Source: Pelagibacteraceae bacterium AG-461-B04
GTDB lineage: Bacteria > Pseudomonadota > Alphaproteobacteria > Pelagibacterales > AG-422-B15
NCBI GenBank assembly: GCA_003211835.1
Contig: QCRN01000005.1
Span: 1 to 64,000, forward strand
Direction of reading: 5' to 3'
DNA length: 64,000 nt
Part shown: positions 33,428 to 43,509 of the stretch, one piece after another
Layout of the letters: each line of letters opens with the position of its first letter
Position numbering within the stretch: the first letter of the stretch is position 1
Notes under the pieces: generated by a model
The model's database searches: none
What the model was told of the DNA's origin: nothing
What the model saw: the letters and a program-made list of their open reading frames with translations, nothing else
Program-made: the position numbers and the translations under genes

Positions 33428-34488
33428 GAGTTCTAATACTGTTCTCTTTTTTATTAATTTTTTCATGTGCTCAGCCTCAAACAAAGCTTCCAGAATACAG
33501 TACCGTACTTACCGATAAAGAACGAGACATTCAAAATCAGATGTTCGCAGAATCTTGGTTAAACACTTACATTCCATTTTCTGTAATGGGGACTGATATT
33601 TTATTTAGTGCTGCTGATCTTTGTGAGGAAGATGACCGTATTTATTCACTTGGTATGAACTTAGGAAATGAAAATTCAGCATATGAGAGTATTCGAGAAG
33701 AGATAAATCAATCATTAGGTCTAGGCTCTAAGTTAAAAGTTGTAAGCCTTGGCTCAGTTTCACCAGCTGGTAAAGCTGGAATATTAGCTGGAGACGAGAT
33801 TCTTGAAATTGATGGAGAAAAAATTAAACAAGGTAAGGATGCATATTCCTCTTATATCGAGAAGGTAGATAGAGAATATAAAAAATTGTATGACGTAAAA
33901 ATCTTGAGAAATAATGAAATCATTGATTTTGAGGTTCGAAGTGAGCAGAGATGTAGGTTTGACTTTGTGATTGACCTCGATAACAATACATTCAATGCAT
34001 TTGCAAATGGTGATATCATGGTTTTTTCACTGAGAATGGCCAAGTGGTTAATGATGAATGAAACGGGTGCAGCAATTGTTTTTGCACACGAACTGGGTCA
34101 TAATGCAAATAAGCATGTTGCTGATAAAATTGAAAACGCTCAGGCAGGAGCATTACTTGGTTTACTTTTAGGCATTTATGTTGGCCTTCCCCAAGACATG
34201 ATGGAAATTGGTCAAAGTATGGGAGCCTCCGCATATTCTATTGATTATGAGAATGAGGCAGATTACTTAAGTATGTATATTCTTCAGAGAGCTGGCTATA
34301 ATCTAGATGACGCAGTTGATTTTTGGAGGAGGTTTGCAGTAGAAGTTCCAAATTCTATATATTCCGAAGGTGGTACGCATCCATCAACAGCAGAAAGATA
34401 TGTAAGAATGGAAGCGACAATTCAAGAAATTAAAAATAAGATAGAAAACAATGAACCATTAATTCCTAGTTATGAGAAAGCTGATTAA
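33424..34488 (+). CDS. Periplasmic M48-family metallopeptidase with PDZ domain (lipoprotein)
   Basis: The 354-residue protein starts with a lipoprotein signal (LLIFSC, lipid Cys15). A PDZ-like segment (about 98-170: SVSPAGKAGILAGDEILEIDGEKI) precedes the zinc peptidase core with H222-E-L-G-H226 and the downstream Glu helix (YENEADYLSMYILQRAGY). Similar proteases such as LoiP/BepA monitor outer-membrane assembly; those lack this PDZ, so the exact role is uncertain. It overlaps the DMT gene by 4 bp and may be co-transcribed with it. Confidence 0.88.
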   Translation: MRVLILFSFLLIFSCAQPQTKLPEYSTVLTDKERDIQNQMFAESWLNTYIPFSVMGTDILFSAADLCEEDDRIYSLGMNLGNENSAYESIREEINQSLGLGSKLKVVSLGSVSPAGKAGILAGDEILEIDGEKIKQGKDAYSSYIEKVDREYKKLYDVKILRNNEIIDFEVRSEQRCRFDFVIDLDNNTFNAFANGDIMVFSLRMAKWLMMNETGAAIVFAHELGHNANKHVADKIENAQAGALLGLLLGIYVGLPQDMMEIGQSMGASAYSIDYENEADYLSMYILQRAGYNLDDAVDFWRRFAVEVPNSIYSEGGTHPSTAERYVRMEATIQEIKNKIENNEPLIPSYEKAD

Positions 34489-34571
34489 AAAATGAGTTTA
34501 ATGAATGCTGTGATATGCGTAGTCGTAATTTTGTTGGTATTTTCTTTCAGCTTAAGTCTAATTTTGAGTTA

Positions 34572-35030
34572 TTAATTACTTATCCTAAACTTTTTTTTAG
34601 CTTTTCTTCTTTCTCTAACCTTACTTAATGGCTGGTAGGCTTGCTTGTAATGAGATTGACAATATACAAAGCCTTCCTTGGTGTTTCTGCCACAAAATTT
34701 AAAATCGATTTCCTCTGGTTCACCCAAAGGCCATCGGCAAAGTCCATCTTTTATATCCTGAAATGCTGTCGGATTCATCGGTTCATCTATGACGGGCGAA
34801 ATATCTATTATTTTTTGTGCTTGAGATATATTAACCCTTTTCTTTCTTATAATTGAGATACCACCATTAGACTTCTTTGATGCCATCCTCCCTGAAAGTC
34901 CTAGTCTATGAGCTTTACCAATTACTGCATTCCTAGTCACTTCTCCAAGTTCAGCTGCAATTCTGCTAGCTGTAAGTCCTTCTTCCCACAATTGCTTGAG
35001 TTTTTCTACTCTTTCATAAGTCCAAGACAT
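34572..35030 (-). CDS. gcrA: GcrA cell-cycle regulator
   Basis: The 152-residue protein begins MSWTYERVEKLKQLWEEGLT and ASRIAAELGEVTRNAVIGKAH, the N-terminal DNA-binding helix-turn-helix that defines GcrA. The C-terminal part has LCRWPLGEPEEIDFKFCGR and YCQSHYKQAY, with conserved cysteines. GcrA works with sigma-70 at promoters marked by CcrM methylation in alphaproteobacteria. Its presence is a lineage marker. It is convergent with the M48 gene and followed upstream by a 189-bp gap in which I saw no GANTC site. Confidence 0.95.
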   Translation of the reverse strand: MSWTYERVEKLKQLWEEGLTASRIAAELGEVTRNAVIGKAHRLGLSGRMASKKSNGGISIIRKKRVNISQAQKIIDISPVIDEPMNPTAFQDIKDGLCRWPLGEPEEIDFKFCGRNTKEGFVYCQSHYKQAYQPLSKVRERRKAKKKFRISN

Positions 35031-35219
35031 AGTAATCTCCTTAATTATTAAAATCTTACCACTACATTTTGATTAAATTCAATAGAAATATACTAAATAT
35101 TGAATTATTTTAAATTTCTTGTGAGTAGAAATAAATTTTCATTAAATTTCAGGTAAATAGTTATCTTATTGAAATTTAAATATTAATGACATTTTACGAA
35201 ATATATTTAAATAGTCGCT

Positions 35220-35987
35220 ATGAATTACAACCCTATAGGTTTTATTACTCTTTATAAAAAGGAAGTCCAAAGATTCACAAAAATACCTTTGCAGACAATT
35301 GCTGCGCCTGCTTTAACAAGCTTGTTATTTTTAATCATATTCACAACCGCCATTGGCTCTGTCAGGGCAGATTATCCGCTAGATAGTTTTAAAAATTTTC
35401 TTTTTCCTGGACTTATCATGATGACTATTATTCAGAATGCGTTTATGAATAATTCATCATCAATTTTAATGTCAAAGGTACAAGGAAATATTGTAGATTT
35501 GCTTATGCCTCCACTTAGTAACGTTGAAATTATTTTGGCATTCACTTTTGCTGGAATAACTCGGGGTCTGGTTTCAGCTGTAGCGTGTGCTTTAGTTATG
35601 ATGCCATTCATTGAGGTAACTGTTCATAATTTATGGATTATTTTAATCTTTGCAATTCTAGCATCAGCTATAATGTCATTAATTGGGATGATATCAGGTA
35701 TCTGGGCTGAAAAATGGGATCATTTAGGTACAGTTGGTAATTTTGTGATCGTGCCACTATCTTTTTTATCTGGAACTTTTTATTCAATTACAGTCCTACC
35801 TGATGCAATACAAAGGGCAAGTCTCATTAACCCATTCTTTTATATGATAGATGGCTTTAGGTTTGGTTTCTTAGGTGCAAGCGATTCTTCAATTTTGCAT
35901 GCTTTTACTATATTGATTATGGTTTTGATATCTCTAATAGTTATTAATTATTTAATGTTAAAAACTGGTTATAAATTAAGAGCTTAA
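35220..35987 (+). CDS. ABC-2 type transporter permease
   Basis: A 255-residue, six-helix membrane protein of the NodJ/YadH type. It has the family segment FLFPGLIMMTIIQNAFMNNSSSILMSKVQGNI and FLSGTFYSITVLPDAIQRAS, followed by NPFFYMIDGFRFGFLG. Such permeases export polysaccharide or lipid-linked substrates. No ATP-binding subunit is next to it, which is unusual. It precedes argD by 1 bp, which suggests only chance co-transcription. Confidence 0.85.
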   Translation: MNYNPIGFITLYKKEVQRFTKIPLQTIAAPALTSLLFLIIFTTAIGSVRADYPLDSFKNFLFPGLIMMTIIQNAFMNNSSSILMSKVQGNIVDLLMPPLSNVEIILAFTFAGITRGLVSAVACALVMMPFIEVTVHNLWIILIFAILASAIMSLIGMISGIWAEKWDHLGTVGNFVIVPLSFLSGTFYSITVLPDAIQRASLINPFFYMIDGFRFGFLGASDSSILHAFTILIMVLISLIVINYLMLKTGYKLRA

Positions 35988-35988
35988 A

Positions 35989-37158
35989 ATGAATAATATA
36001 TTACCAACATACCCAAGGTCTAAGTTAACGTTTACTCATGGCGAAGGAAGTTATTTATACGAAAAATCAGGTAAAAAATATTTGGACTTTGGAACAGGTA
36101 TAGCAGTAAATTCGTTAGGATATTCTCATCCTTATCTAATTCAAAAACTAAGGGAACAATCAGAAAAACTCTGGCACCTTTCAAATGTATATCAAATTCC
36201 TGAGCAAGAACTATTGGCTTCACGTTTGTGTGAATTATGTTTTGCAGACTATGCTTTCTTTTGTAATTCAGGCACTGAAGCAGTAGAGGCAAGTATTAAA
36301 ATTGCTAGAAGATATTTTCACAAAACCAAAAACTCTAAAGTGAAAAAAGAGATTATTAGTTTTAGTGGATCTTTTCATGGAAGAACCATAGGTGCGCTTG
36401 CAGCTCAAGGACCAGAAAAAATGGAAACATTTAATACAGCTGTGAATGATTTTAAGTCTCTTGCGTTTGGCGATCATGAATTATTAAAGAGTTCAATTAA
36501 TGAAAATACTGCAGCGGTAATTATAGAACCCATTCAAGGTGAAGGCGGAGTAAGAGAAGTCCCTCCATTTTGTTTAGATGCGATTAGAAAATTGTGTGAT
36601 GAAAATGAAGTTTTGCTTATATTTGATGAAGTGCAATGTGGAATGGGTCGAACGGGAAAAATGTTCGCTTATCAGTGGTCAAATATAGAGCCAGATATAA
36701 TGACTATAGCGAAGGCAATTGGTAACGGTTTTCCAATCGGAGCATGTTTAACTTCTAGAAAGGTAGGTGACGCTATGGAGTTTGGGTCACACGGATCTAC
36801 TTTTGGTGGAAATCCTCTAGCGTGCAGTGTTGGAAATGCTGTGCTGGATTTGATGACCTCGTCTAAATTTTTTAGTGAAGTTATCACAGTCTCGGAAAAA
36901 TTATTATTAGATCTAAATAAAGTTGCTAATGATTATCCAGATATTATTGAGGGTATAAGAGGAAAGGGTTTTATTCTAGGATTAAAATGTAACATTAATA
37001 ATGAAGATTTTGTTAAACAAGCACGTAAAAATTTCATTTTAACGGTTAAAGCCTCTGATAATGTCGTAAGGCTACTTCCGCCAATAAATTTATCTAATTC
37101 AGAATGTGAAGAAGCAATTGATAAAATTAGATCGACTTGCAAAGAGCTATCCTCATGA
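35989..37158 (+). CDS. argD: Acetylornithine / succinyl-DAP aminotransferase
   Basis: The 389-residue class III aminotransferase has DFGTGIAVNSLGYSHP at the start, the FCNSGTEAVEASIKIAR cofactor segment, IIEPIQGEGG, LIFDEVQCGMGRTG (Asp that contacts PLP) and MTIAKAIGNGFPIGA with the PLP lysine. It works in arginine synthesis and, as DapC, probably also in lysine synthesis, which would complement dapD and dapE here. It overlaps argF by 4 bp. Confidence 0.95.
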   Translation: MNNILPTYPRSKLTFTHGEGSYLYEKSGKKYLDFGTGIAVNSLGYSHPYLIQKLREQSEKLWHLSNVYQIPEQELLASRLCELCFADYAFFCNSGTEAVEASIKIARRYFHKTKNSKVKKEIISFSGSFHGRTIGALAAQGPEKMETFNTAVNDFKSLAFGDHELLKSSINENTAAVIIEPIQGEGGVREVPPFCLDAIRKLCDENEVLLIFDEVQCGMGRTGKMFAYQWSNIEPDIMTIAKAIGNGFPIGACLTSRKVGDAMEFGSHGSTFGGNPLACSVGNAVLDLMTSSKFFSEVITVSEKLLLDLNKVANDYPDIIEGIRGKGFILGLKCNINNEDFVKQARKNFILTVKASDNVVRLLPPINLSNSECEEAIDKIRSTCKELSS

Positions 37159-38063
37159 AAAACTTTATCGATATTAAAGATTTTACTGCTGAAGAAATTA
37201 ATGTATTGCTTAACTCTGCTATAGAAAATAAAAACAGTAACTTAAGCTCAGAAGAAATATTGTCTGGAAAAAACTTAATTTTATTTTTTGAGAAAAATTC
37301 CACGAGAACAAGGCTTTCATTTGATCTTGCAGTTAAGCAACTTGGCGGTTCATCAATTATACTCAATGGCTCAGATATCCATTTGAGTAGCGGTAAGGAA
37401 AGTTTATCAGATACAATCAAAACTTTCGGTCTCTATTCTGATGGAGTTGTTATGCGAGTAAATAACCACCAGACTATATTGGACACTATAGAATTTTCAA
37501 GTAAGCCTGTTATTAATGGACTTTCAAATTTATCTCATCCTTGTCAATGCATGGCCGGTCTAATGACCATCATTGAAGAAAAAGGTTCTTTAGAAAATTT
37601 AAATATTACTTGGTTTGGCCCCATAACCAATGTAGCGCATTCATGGATTGAATCTTATTCCAAAAATTTAGGATTTAAATTTAGTATTTTTTCGCCTAAC
37701 AGATCGAGGGATTTATATTTATCTAAAATTAGCGATTATAAAGAAAACTTAAATATAGAGAATATTATTCATAATCAAATTGATGATGAAATTTTATCTG
37801 TAGCCGATGTAATTATGACAGACACATGGCAGTCAATGGGCGAAGAAACTGATGAACAAGTGATTAGAGAGTTACATGATTATAGAGTAACAAAATCCTT
37901 AATGAATAAGGCAAAAAAAAATTGTCTGTTTATGCATTGCTTACCAGCAAATAGGGGTCAAGAAGTTGAAGAGGCGGTAATTGATGGAGCAAACTCAAGA
38001 ATTTGGGAAGAGGCATCTAATAGACTCCATGTCCAAAAACAAATCCTTAGAATATTAATATAG
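37155..38063 (+). CDS. argF: Ornithine carbamoyltransferase
   Basis: The start is the ATG that overlaps the argD stop (ATGA); an in-frame TTG 18 bp earlier would add six residues with no support. The 302-residue enzyme has carbamoyl-phosphate motif STRTR (49-53), HPCQ (128-131), and FMHCLPANRGQEV near the end. It makes citrulline from ornithine and carbamoyl phosphate. argD-argF is a clear arginine operon; argB lies in a separate group. Confidence 0.97.
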   Translation: MKNFIDIKDFTAEEINVLLNSAIENKNSNLSSEEILSGKNLILFFEKNSTRTRLSFDLAVKQLGGSSIILNGSDIHLSSGKESLSDTIKTFGLYSDGVVMRVNNHQTILDTIEFSSKPVINGLSNLSHPCQCMAGLMTIIEEKGSLENLNITWFGPITNVAHSWIESYSKNLGFKFSIFSPNRSRDLYLSKISDYKENLNIENIIHNQIDDEILSVADVIMTDTWQSMGEETDEQVIRELHDYRVTKSLMNKAKKNCLFMHCLPANRGQEVEEAVIDGANSRIWEEASNRLHVQKQILRILI

Positions 38064-39515
38064 TTATTTTTTCCAAAAGGCAGGATGAAGTATCACTAGA
38101 ACAGTGAGAATCTCAAGCCTCCCCAATAGCATTGAAAAAATCAATACCCATTTTGCAAATGTGCTAATTTCATAGAAGGAATTTTCAGGCCCAATCATTT
38201 CGCCAAGACCAGGCCCAACATTTGCAAGTGATGTTGCAGCGGCTGACAAACTGGTCACAAAATCTAGCTCCGTTGTAGAAAGTAATAATGTAATAACTAT
38301 AAAACTTAAAATAAATATAAAGAAAAAACTCATTACAGATGAAGTTACATCTTCTTCAATTTTTTTATGATTATAGTGAGGAACAAAAACTCCATGAGGA
38401 TGAAGCAGTTTTTGAATTTGCATTTTTAATGTCTGGAACAAGATTTGGAATCTAAATACTTTTATTCCACATGTTGTTGAACCAGCGCAACCTCCAATAA
38501 ACATTCCAAAAAATAAAAGATAAATTGGAAAAGGTCCCCATAAATTATAATTATCGGATGTATAGCCAGTCCCAGTAATTATAGATATAACATTGAATGC
38601 TCCACTTCTAATTGACTCTTCAATACCTTTTATATCAGTGAACCATAAGTATAATATAACCAACAGAGTGCTAAAAAATATTATTCCAAGAAATGTAAGT
38701 ATCTGAGTGTCTGAAATTATTCTTTTGAAACCATTCTTGAATGCTTCAAGATAAATTAATATTGGAAGGCTACTCAGTACCATAAAAATTATTGCAATAT
38801 ATTCCAACGACTTGCTGTTAAAGCTAGCAAAAGAATTATTTTGAGTTGAAAATCCACCAGTTGCAATTGTTGTCATTGAGTGAACCAGAGCATCAAAGAA
38901 TTTCATCCCACCTAACCAATATGCAGCTAAGCAAACTAATGTGAGTGTCAAATAAATTATGATAACAGCAGAGGCTATCTGCGCTGTTCTGGGAAGAATT
39001 TTATCTGTTGTATCTGAGTTTTCTGCTCTGAATACCTGCATTCCTCCAACCCGAAGAACAGGCAAAATACTTACAGCCATTACAATAATTCCGATGCCAC
39101 CCATCCATTGCAATAAACCTCTCCATATTAACATTCCCTCCGTTAATGACTCAACATTCTGAATAACGCTCGATCCGGTTGTTGTAATTCCAGACATTGA
39201 TTCAAACATCGAATTGGTAAAATTTAAGCCTTCTTCAGTGAAATAAAAAGGCAAAGCAGCAAATATACTAATTGATAGCCAGGATAAAGATGTCATTAAA
39301 AATGCATCCTGCATCAAAATTTTATCATTTTCTTCATTTCGAGTAGAGATTAAGAATGTAACACCAAATCCAAACGTTATAATCACGCTAGTAATAAAAG
39401 ACTTCCAAGTATTATTACCTATTCCAAGATCAATTATCATTGGGATAAGCATTACGAGACTAAGGGCAATTAAAAGATACCCTAATACATTAAGTATTAT
39501 CTTAAAATTTATCAT
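38064..39515 (-). CDS. trkH: Potassium uptake protein TrkH
   Basis: At 483 residues it has the Trk/Ktr channel fold of four M1-P-M2 repeats with filter-like TTGSS, ATGGFST, GTGYTS and NVGPG segments. It is the K+-translocating subunit of the Trk system in the inner membrane. TrkA, the NAD-binding regulatory partner, is not adjacent. It is convergent with argF, with no gap. Confidence 0.95.
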   Translation of the reverse strand: MINFKIILNVLGYLLIALSLVMLIPMIIDLGIGNNTWKSFITSVIITFGFGVTFLISTRNEENDKILMQDAFLMTSLSWLSISIFAALPFYFTEEGLNFTNSMFESMSGITTTGSSVIQNVESLTEGMLIWRGLLQWMGGIGIIVMAVSILPVLRVGGMQVFRAENSDTTDKILPRTAQIASAVIIIYLTLTLVCLAAYWLGGMKFFDALVHSMTTIATGGFSTQNNSFASFNSKSLEYIAIIFMVLSSLPILIYLEAFKNGFKRIISDTQILTFLGIIFFSTLLVILYLWFTDIKGIEESIRSGAFNVISIITGTGYTSDNYNLWGPFPIYLLFFGMFIGGCAGSTTCGIKVFRFQILFQTLKMQIQKLLHPHGVFVPHYNHKKIEEDVTSSVMSFFFIFILSFIVITLLLSTTELDFVTSLSAAATSLANVGPGLGEMIGPENSFYEISTFAKWVLIFSMLLGRLEILTVLVILHPAFWKK

Positions 39516-39527
39516 TAAATTAAATTA

Positions 39528-40133
39528 TTAATTCTTTTTAAGAATAGATCCTTGGTTGATCATACTATAAAACTCTCTCCTTGTAGAGGAGTCAGTTCTA
39601 AATTTGCCTAAAAGCTGACTTGTGACCATAGAAATACCTGGTGTACCAATTCCTCTTGTCGTCATACATTGGTGCTGCGCTTCAACTACAACCGCCACAC
39701 CTTTTGGTTTAAGAACATCTTGAATACAATTAGCAATTTGAGCAGTTAGCTTTTCCTGGATTTGCATTCTTTTCATATAAATACGCGTAATTCTTGCAAG
39801 CTTACTTATTCCTACTACTCTTTTATTTGGTAAATATGCCACATGTGCTGAACCGATAAAAGGAGCAATATGGTGTTCGCAGTGCGACTCAATCCTGATG
39901 TCGCGTAGCATAATAATCTCATCATAACCTTCAAGTTCGTCAAAAGTTTTTGATAAAACTTCCTTAGGGTCATCATTGTATCCTGAAAACCAATCTTCAT
40001 AAGCCCTTACAACTCTCTTGGGAGTCTCTATTAAGCCTGGTCTATCAGGATCCTCTCCTACAAAAGATAATAAAGTTTTAACTGCTGCCTCTGCTTCTTG
40101 ACGAGAAGGCTTTATATTTTTATTTTTTTTCAT
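39528..40133 (-). CDS. folE: GTP cyclohydrolase I
   Basis: The 201-residue protein has the FolE zinc and catalytic residues in ESHCEHHIAPFIGSAHVAY and EAQHQCMTTRGIG, and starts with a helical KPSRQEAEAAVKTLLSFVGED. It turns GTP into dihydroneopterin triphosphate, the first step of folate and pterin synthesis. It is 12 bp after the trkH start, on the same strand, and divergent from lysK. Confidence 0.97.
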   Translation of the reverse strand: MKKNKNIKPSRQEAEAAVKTLLSFVGEDPDRPGLIETPKRVVRAYEDWFSGYNDDPKEVLSKTFDELEGYDEIIMLRDIRIESHCEHHIAPFIGSAHVAYLPNKRVVGISKLARITRIYMKRMQIQEKLTAQIANCIQDVLKPKGVAVVVEAQHQCMTTRGIGTPGISMVTSQLLGKFRTDSSTRREFYSMINQGSILKKN

Positions 40134-40268
40134 GATTTTGAAGTCAGATTACTATATGAAATTTCTATAAATATATAGTTTTATTATTTGCAAAGAAAAC
40201 TAGTAAATAATCTAAATATTTAAAAACAGATAAAATTTGTTAATTTTTCACCGATTTATAAGAATAAT

Positions 40269-41843
40269 ATGGTAATGTCCAAAAATATGCCGTCAATACG
40301 TGAAATTATTAAAGATGCGAAAGCTTGGCCATTTGTTGAGGCTAAGAAAATAATAAAAAAAGCTCAAACCAATAAAAAGCAAAAAATTAGATTGCAGACC
40401 GGATATGGTCCAAGTGGATTACCTCATATTGGTACATTTGGTGAGGTCGCAAGAACAACAATGATTCTAAATGCCATAAAATCATTATCAGATATTGAAG
40501 TAGAACTTATTGCCTTCTCTGATGATATGGACGGGCTTCGCAAAGTACCTGACAATGTCCCTAACCAAAAAATATTAGAAGAGAATCTTCATAAACCACT
40601 TACGTCAATTCCAGATCCATTTGAGACAAGTAAGAGTTTTGGTGATCATAATAATGAGATGTTACAAGAATTTTTAGATAAATTTGATTTTAAGTATACA
40701 TTTAAAAGTGCAACTGAACTTTATACTTCAGGGTATTTTGATAATCAACTTATCAATGTGTTGAATAATTATGAGTCGATTAAAAATATTATTCTGCCAA
40801 CATTAGGAGAAGAGAGAAAAAAAACATACAGTCCATTCCTTCCAATATGCCCCGATTCTGGACATGTTCTAGAAGTTGAAATTGTTTCAATTAATCCTGA
40901 TAAAAATACAATTTCATATATAAGTAAGAATAAAGAAGTTGAGCAATCTATTTTAAAAGGAAAATGTAAACTTCAATGGAAAGTTGATTGGGCAATGCGA
41001 TGGGGGGCTCTTGATATTGATTATGAGATGTATGGAAAAGATTTAATACCAACGTTTCAGCTTTCTGCAAAAGTAAGTCGAGCACTTGGTTATCCTCCTC
41101 CAGAGAACTATTTTTATGAACTATTTCTAGACCAAAATGGAGAAAAAATATCAAAGTCAAAAGGAAATGGATTAACTATAGAGGAATGGTTGTCATACGC
41201 GCCTAAAGAAACATTAAGTTATTTTATGTATCAAAACCCAAGAAGGGCTAAGAAACTCTTTCATGATATCATCCCGAAGTCAGCTGATGAGTTCTTAAGT
41301 CATTTAAATAAATTTAATACTCAATCTGATCAAGAGAAAATTGAAAATCCAGTTTGGCACATTATGGATGGTGAAAACCCTATAGGAAATGTAAATGTAA
41401 CATATAATCTCATATTAAATCTCGTTGCTGCAAGTGGAAAAAATGATCCTGCAATTATTTTAGATTTTGTTAAGAAATACGATGAAAAAATTATTAGTGC
41501 TAATAGTCAATTTATTGATGATTTAATAAAAGGGGCAATTAACTTTGAAAGAGACATCACTTCAGAACAAATAAATTATAAGACCCCATCTAGTGAGGAA
41601 AGAAAAATTTTCGAGGATTTAATAAATAGATTGCGTAGTCAGAGTGAAAATGCCGATGCTGAAACCATTCAAACTGAGATATATCAAATAGGAAAAGATC
41701 ACAATTTTGAAAACCTCAGGGATTGGTTTAAACTTATTTATCAAGTACTTTTTGGCAAAGAAGATGGACCAAGATTTGGAACTTTTATTGCGATATATGG
41801 AATAAAACATACCATTGAGTTGATTGAAGAAAAGTTAAAGTAA
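40269..41843 (+). CDS. lysK: Class I lysyl-tRNA synthetase
   Basis: The 524-residue enzyme is the class I (archaeal/alphaproteobacterial) LysRS, not the class II form. It has a HIGH-type motif at GPSGLPHIGT (His53-Ile-Gly-Thr56) and a KMSKS-type loop at KISKSKG (about 291-297), plus the characteristic ISDMDGLRK-like FSDDMDGLRKVP. It charges tRNA-Lys. ATG codons at residues 1 and 3 are close alternatives. The 135-bp gap upstream holds promoters for it and folE. It lies 8 bp before pyrD. Confidence 0.95.
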   Translation: MVMSKNMPSIREIIKDAKAWPFVEAKKIIKKAQTNKKQKIRLQTGYGPSGLPHIGTFGEVARTTMILNAIKSLSDIEVELIAFSDDMDGLRKVPDNVPNQKILEENLHKPLTSIPDPFETSKSFGDHNNEMLQEFLDKFDFKYTFKSATELYTSGYFDNQLINVLNNYESIKNIILPTLGEERKKTYSPFLPICPDSGHVLEVEIVSINPDKNTISYISKNKEVEQSILKGKCKLQWKVDWAMRWGALDIDYEMYGKDLIPTFQLSAKVSRALGYPPPENYFYELFLDQNGEKISKSKGNGLTIEEWLSYAPKETLSYFMYQNPRRAKKLFHDIIPKSADEFLSHLNKFNTQSDQEKIENPVWHIMDGENPIGNVNVTYNLILNLVAASGKNDPAIILDFVKKYDEKIISANSQFIDDLIKGAINFERDITSEQINYKTPSSEERKIFEDLINRLRSQSENADAETIQTEIYQIGKDHNFENLRDWFKLIYQVLFGKEDGPRFGTFIAIYGIKHTIELIEEKLK

Positions 41844-41851
41844 AAATTTAT

Positions 41852-42895
41852 ATGAGAAGGATATTTTTTAATATACTTAAGAACCTTGACCCCGAAGTTG
41901 CCCATAACTTAACAATAAATGCGCTTAAACTTCCAAACCCATTTATTGAAAGCAATAATAATTTCTCTATTTTAAGTAATGATATTAACGGACTAAGTTT
42001 TAAGAATCCTATCGGAATGGCTGCAGGATTTGATAAAAATGCTGAAGTTATAAATTCATTATTCAATTTAGGATTCGGTTTCACCGAGTGTGGTACTGTC
42101 ACACCAAGACCTCAATTTGGAAATGTTAAACCTAGGGTATTCCGATTAGCATCTGATAAAGCTATTATAAATAGACTAGGCTTTAATAATAATGGCATTG
42201 AAAAATTTTTGACTAATATGAGTAAATCAAACAAAAATGGAGTACTTGGAGCAAATATTGGACCCAACAGAGACACAGAAAATTTTGTTGACGATTATAT
42301 TAATTTATACTCTCAAGTAGTTGATTATTCAGATTACGTTACTGTAAATGTATCTTCACCTAATACTAAGAACTTGAGAGAGATACAAGAGCACGATACA
42401 TTAAATACACTGCTCAGCGAATTATCTCAATTAAGAAACAATATGAAGACACAAAAAAAGATTGTCCTAAAAATTGATCCTGATAGTACTAAACAGCACT
42501 ACAGCATGATACTGAATTTAGTTCAGAAATACAAAATCGACGGTATAATTGCTACTAATACAACTATTTCTCGTCCTCAAGAATTAAGAGACGAGTATAA
42601 AGATGAAGAAGGGGGCATTTCAGGACAGCCTCTTAAAGAATTATCAAATAAAGTGTTAAGCTTCCTCTCAAAAGAAACAAACGGAGAATTGCTTCTTATT
42701 GGTGTTGGAGGCATTTCTAATGCTGAAGATGTTTATACTAAAATTAAGTTGGGCGCGTCATTAGTTCAATTGTATACAGCACTTACTTTCAATGGACCTC
42801 AAATGATAAATAATATTAAAAAGGATTTATCATATCTTTTGCAAAATGATGGACACAAAAGTATCTCAGATGCAGTAGGTATTATTCATTCATGA
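41852..42895 (+). CDS. pyrD: Dihydroorotate dehydrogenase (class 2)
   Basis: A 347-residue class 2 enzyme, membrane-associated and quinone-linked. The N-terminal helix (RRIFFNILKNLDPEVAHNLTI) precedes the FMN barrel with NPIGMAAGFDKNAEV, GTVTPRPQFGN, NRLGFNNNGIE, TVNVSSPNTKNLR with the catalytic Ser, and IGVGGISNAEDVY. It oxidises dihydroorotate to orotate in pyrimidine synthesis. It overlaps the TetR gene by 4 bp, so they are co-transcribed. Confidence 0.97.
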   Translation: MRRIFFNILKNLDPEVAHNLTINALKLPNPFIESNNNFSILSNDINGLSFKNPIGMAAGFDKNAEVINSLFNLGFGFTECGTVTPRPQFGNVKPRVFRLASDKAIINRLGFNNNGIEKFLTNMSKSNKNGVLGANIGPNRDTENFVDDYINLYSQVVDYSDYVTVNVSSPNTKNLREIQEHDTLNTLLSELSQLRNNMKTQKKIVLKIDPDSTKQHYSMILNLVQKYKIDGIIATNTTISRPQELRDEYKDEEGGISGQPLKELSNKVLSFLSKETNGELLLIGVGGISNAEDVYTKIKLGASLVQLYTALTFNGPQMINNIKKDLSYLLQNDGHKSISDAVGIIHS

Positions 42896-43506
42896 ACAAA
42901 ATAATGGATCTTCCATTTCATCAAAGAAAAAGACAAATTAATAAAAAAAATAATCGAGAGACTATAATAACTTCCTCAAGAAAGATTCTTACTGAAAAAA
43001 GTATCGATAATGCAAGTATTAGAGAAATCGTTTCAATAGCTAAACTTGGTTCTGGTACATTTTATAATTACTTTGATGACAAAAATGCAGTTTTTTTAAT
43101 AATCATTGAAAGACTGGTCAATGAATTCAGCGATTACTTTATGAAAAAAATAAATGAAGCTCAATCTTTCGATCAGACTGTTGAGATAGCCTTTAATAGT
43201 TGGTTTAATTGGATTTTAAATGAAGAAGAAAATTACTTATTTATTAAAAATAATAGAAAATACATATTAGACTTAAAGTGGCTTTCGGCTCATTCAAAGG
43301 AGTATGCAAGATTTAATAATAATTTATATGAATTTGTGATTAATCTTTCAAAAAAAACAAAATTTCCTCAAAATGATATTTCTTTTATGATCACATCTGT
43401 CATGGCAGTATGTATAAATCTTGGTGATGAAATGTTGACACGAAGTGATGTGTCTCCCGATGATGCATCAAAATTTGCGACTAAACTTTTTTTGAAGGGC
43501 TTATAA
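42892..43506 (+). CDS. TetR-family transcription regulator
   Basis: At 204 residues it has a TetR helix-turn-helix (residues about 20-66: IITSSRKILTEKSIDNASIREIV, then KLGSGTFYNYF). The C-terminal ligand-binding domain is poorly conserved. It overlaps pyrD by 4 bp and precedes an SDR gene by 3 bp. TetR proteins often repress the neighbouring lipid or acyl-CoA genes, which would suit the region downstream, but this is inference. Confidence 0.85.
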   Translation: MNKIMDLPFHQRKRQINKKNNRETIITSSRKILTEKSIDNASIREIVSIAKLGSGTFYNYFDDKNAVFLIIIERLVNEFSDYFMKKINEAQSFDQTVEIAFNSWFNWILNEEENYLFIKNNRKYILDLKWLSAHSKEYARFNNNLYEFVINLSKKTKFPQNDISFMITSVMAVCINLGDEMLTRSDVSPDDASKFATKLFLKGL

Positions 43507-43509
43507 TCT

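Noticed and set aside
34492-34575. 27-codon hydrophobic frame after the M48 gene
   Set aside because: It could be a tiny membrane peptide, but it is so short, overlaps the gcrA stop and has no ribosome-binding site, so chance cannot be excluded.
35031-35219. Possible CcrM/GcrA methylation sites (GANTC) in the gcrA upstream region
   Set aside because: I found no GANTC in the gap, so GcrA/CcrM autoregulation is not supported by sequence here.
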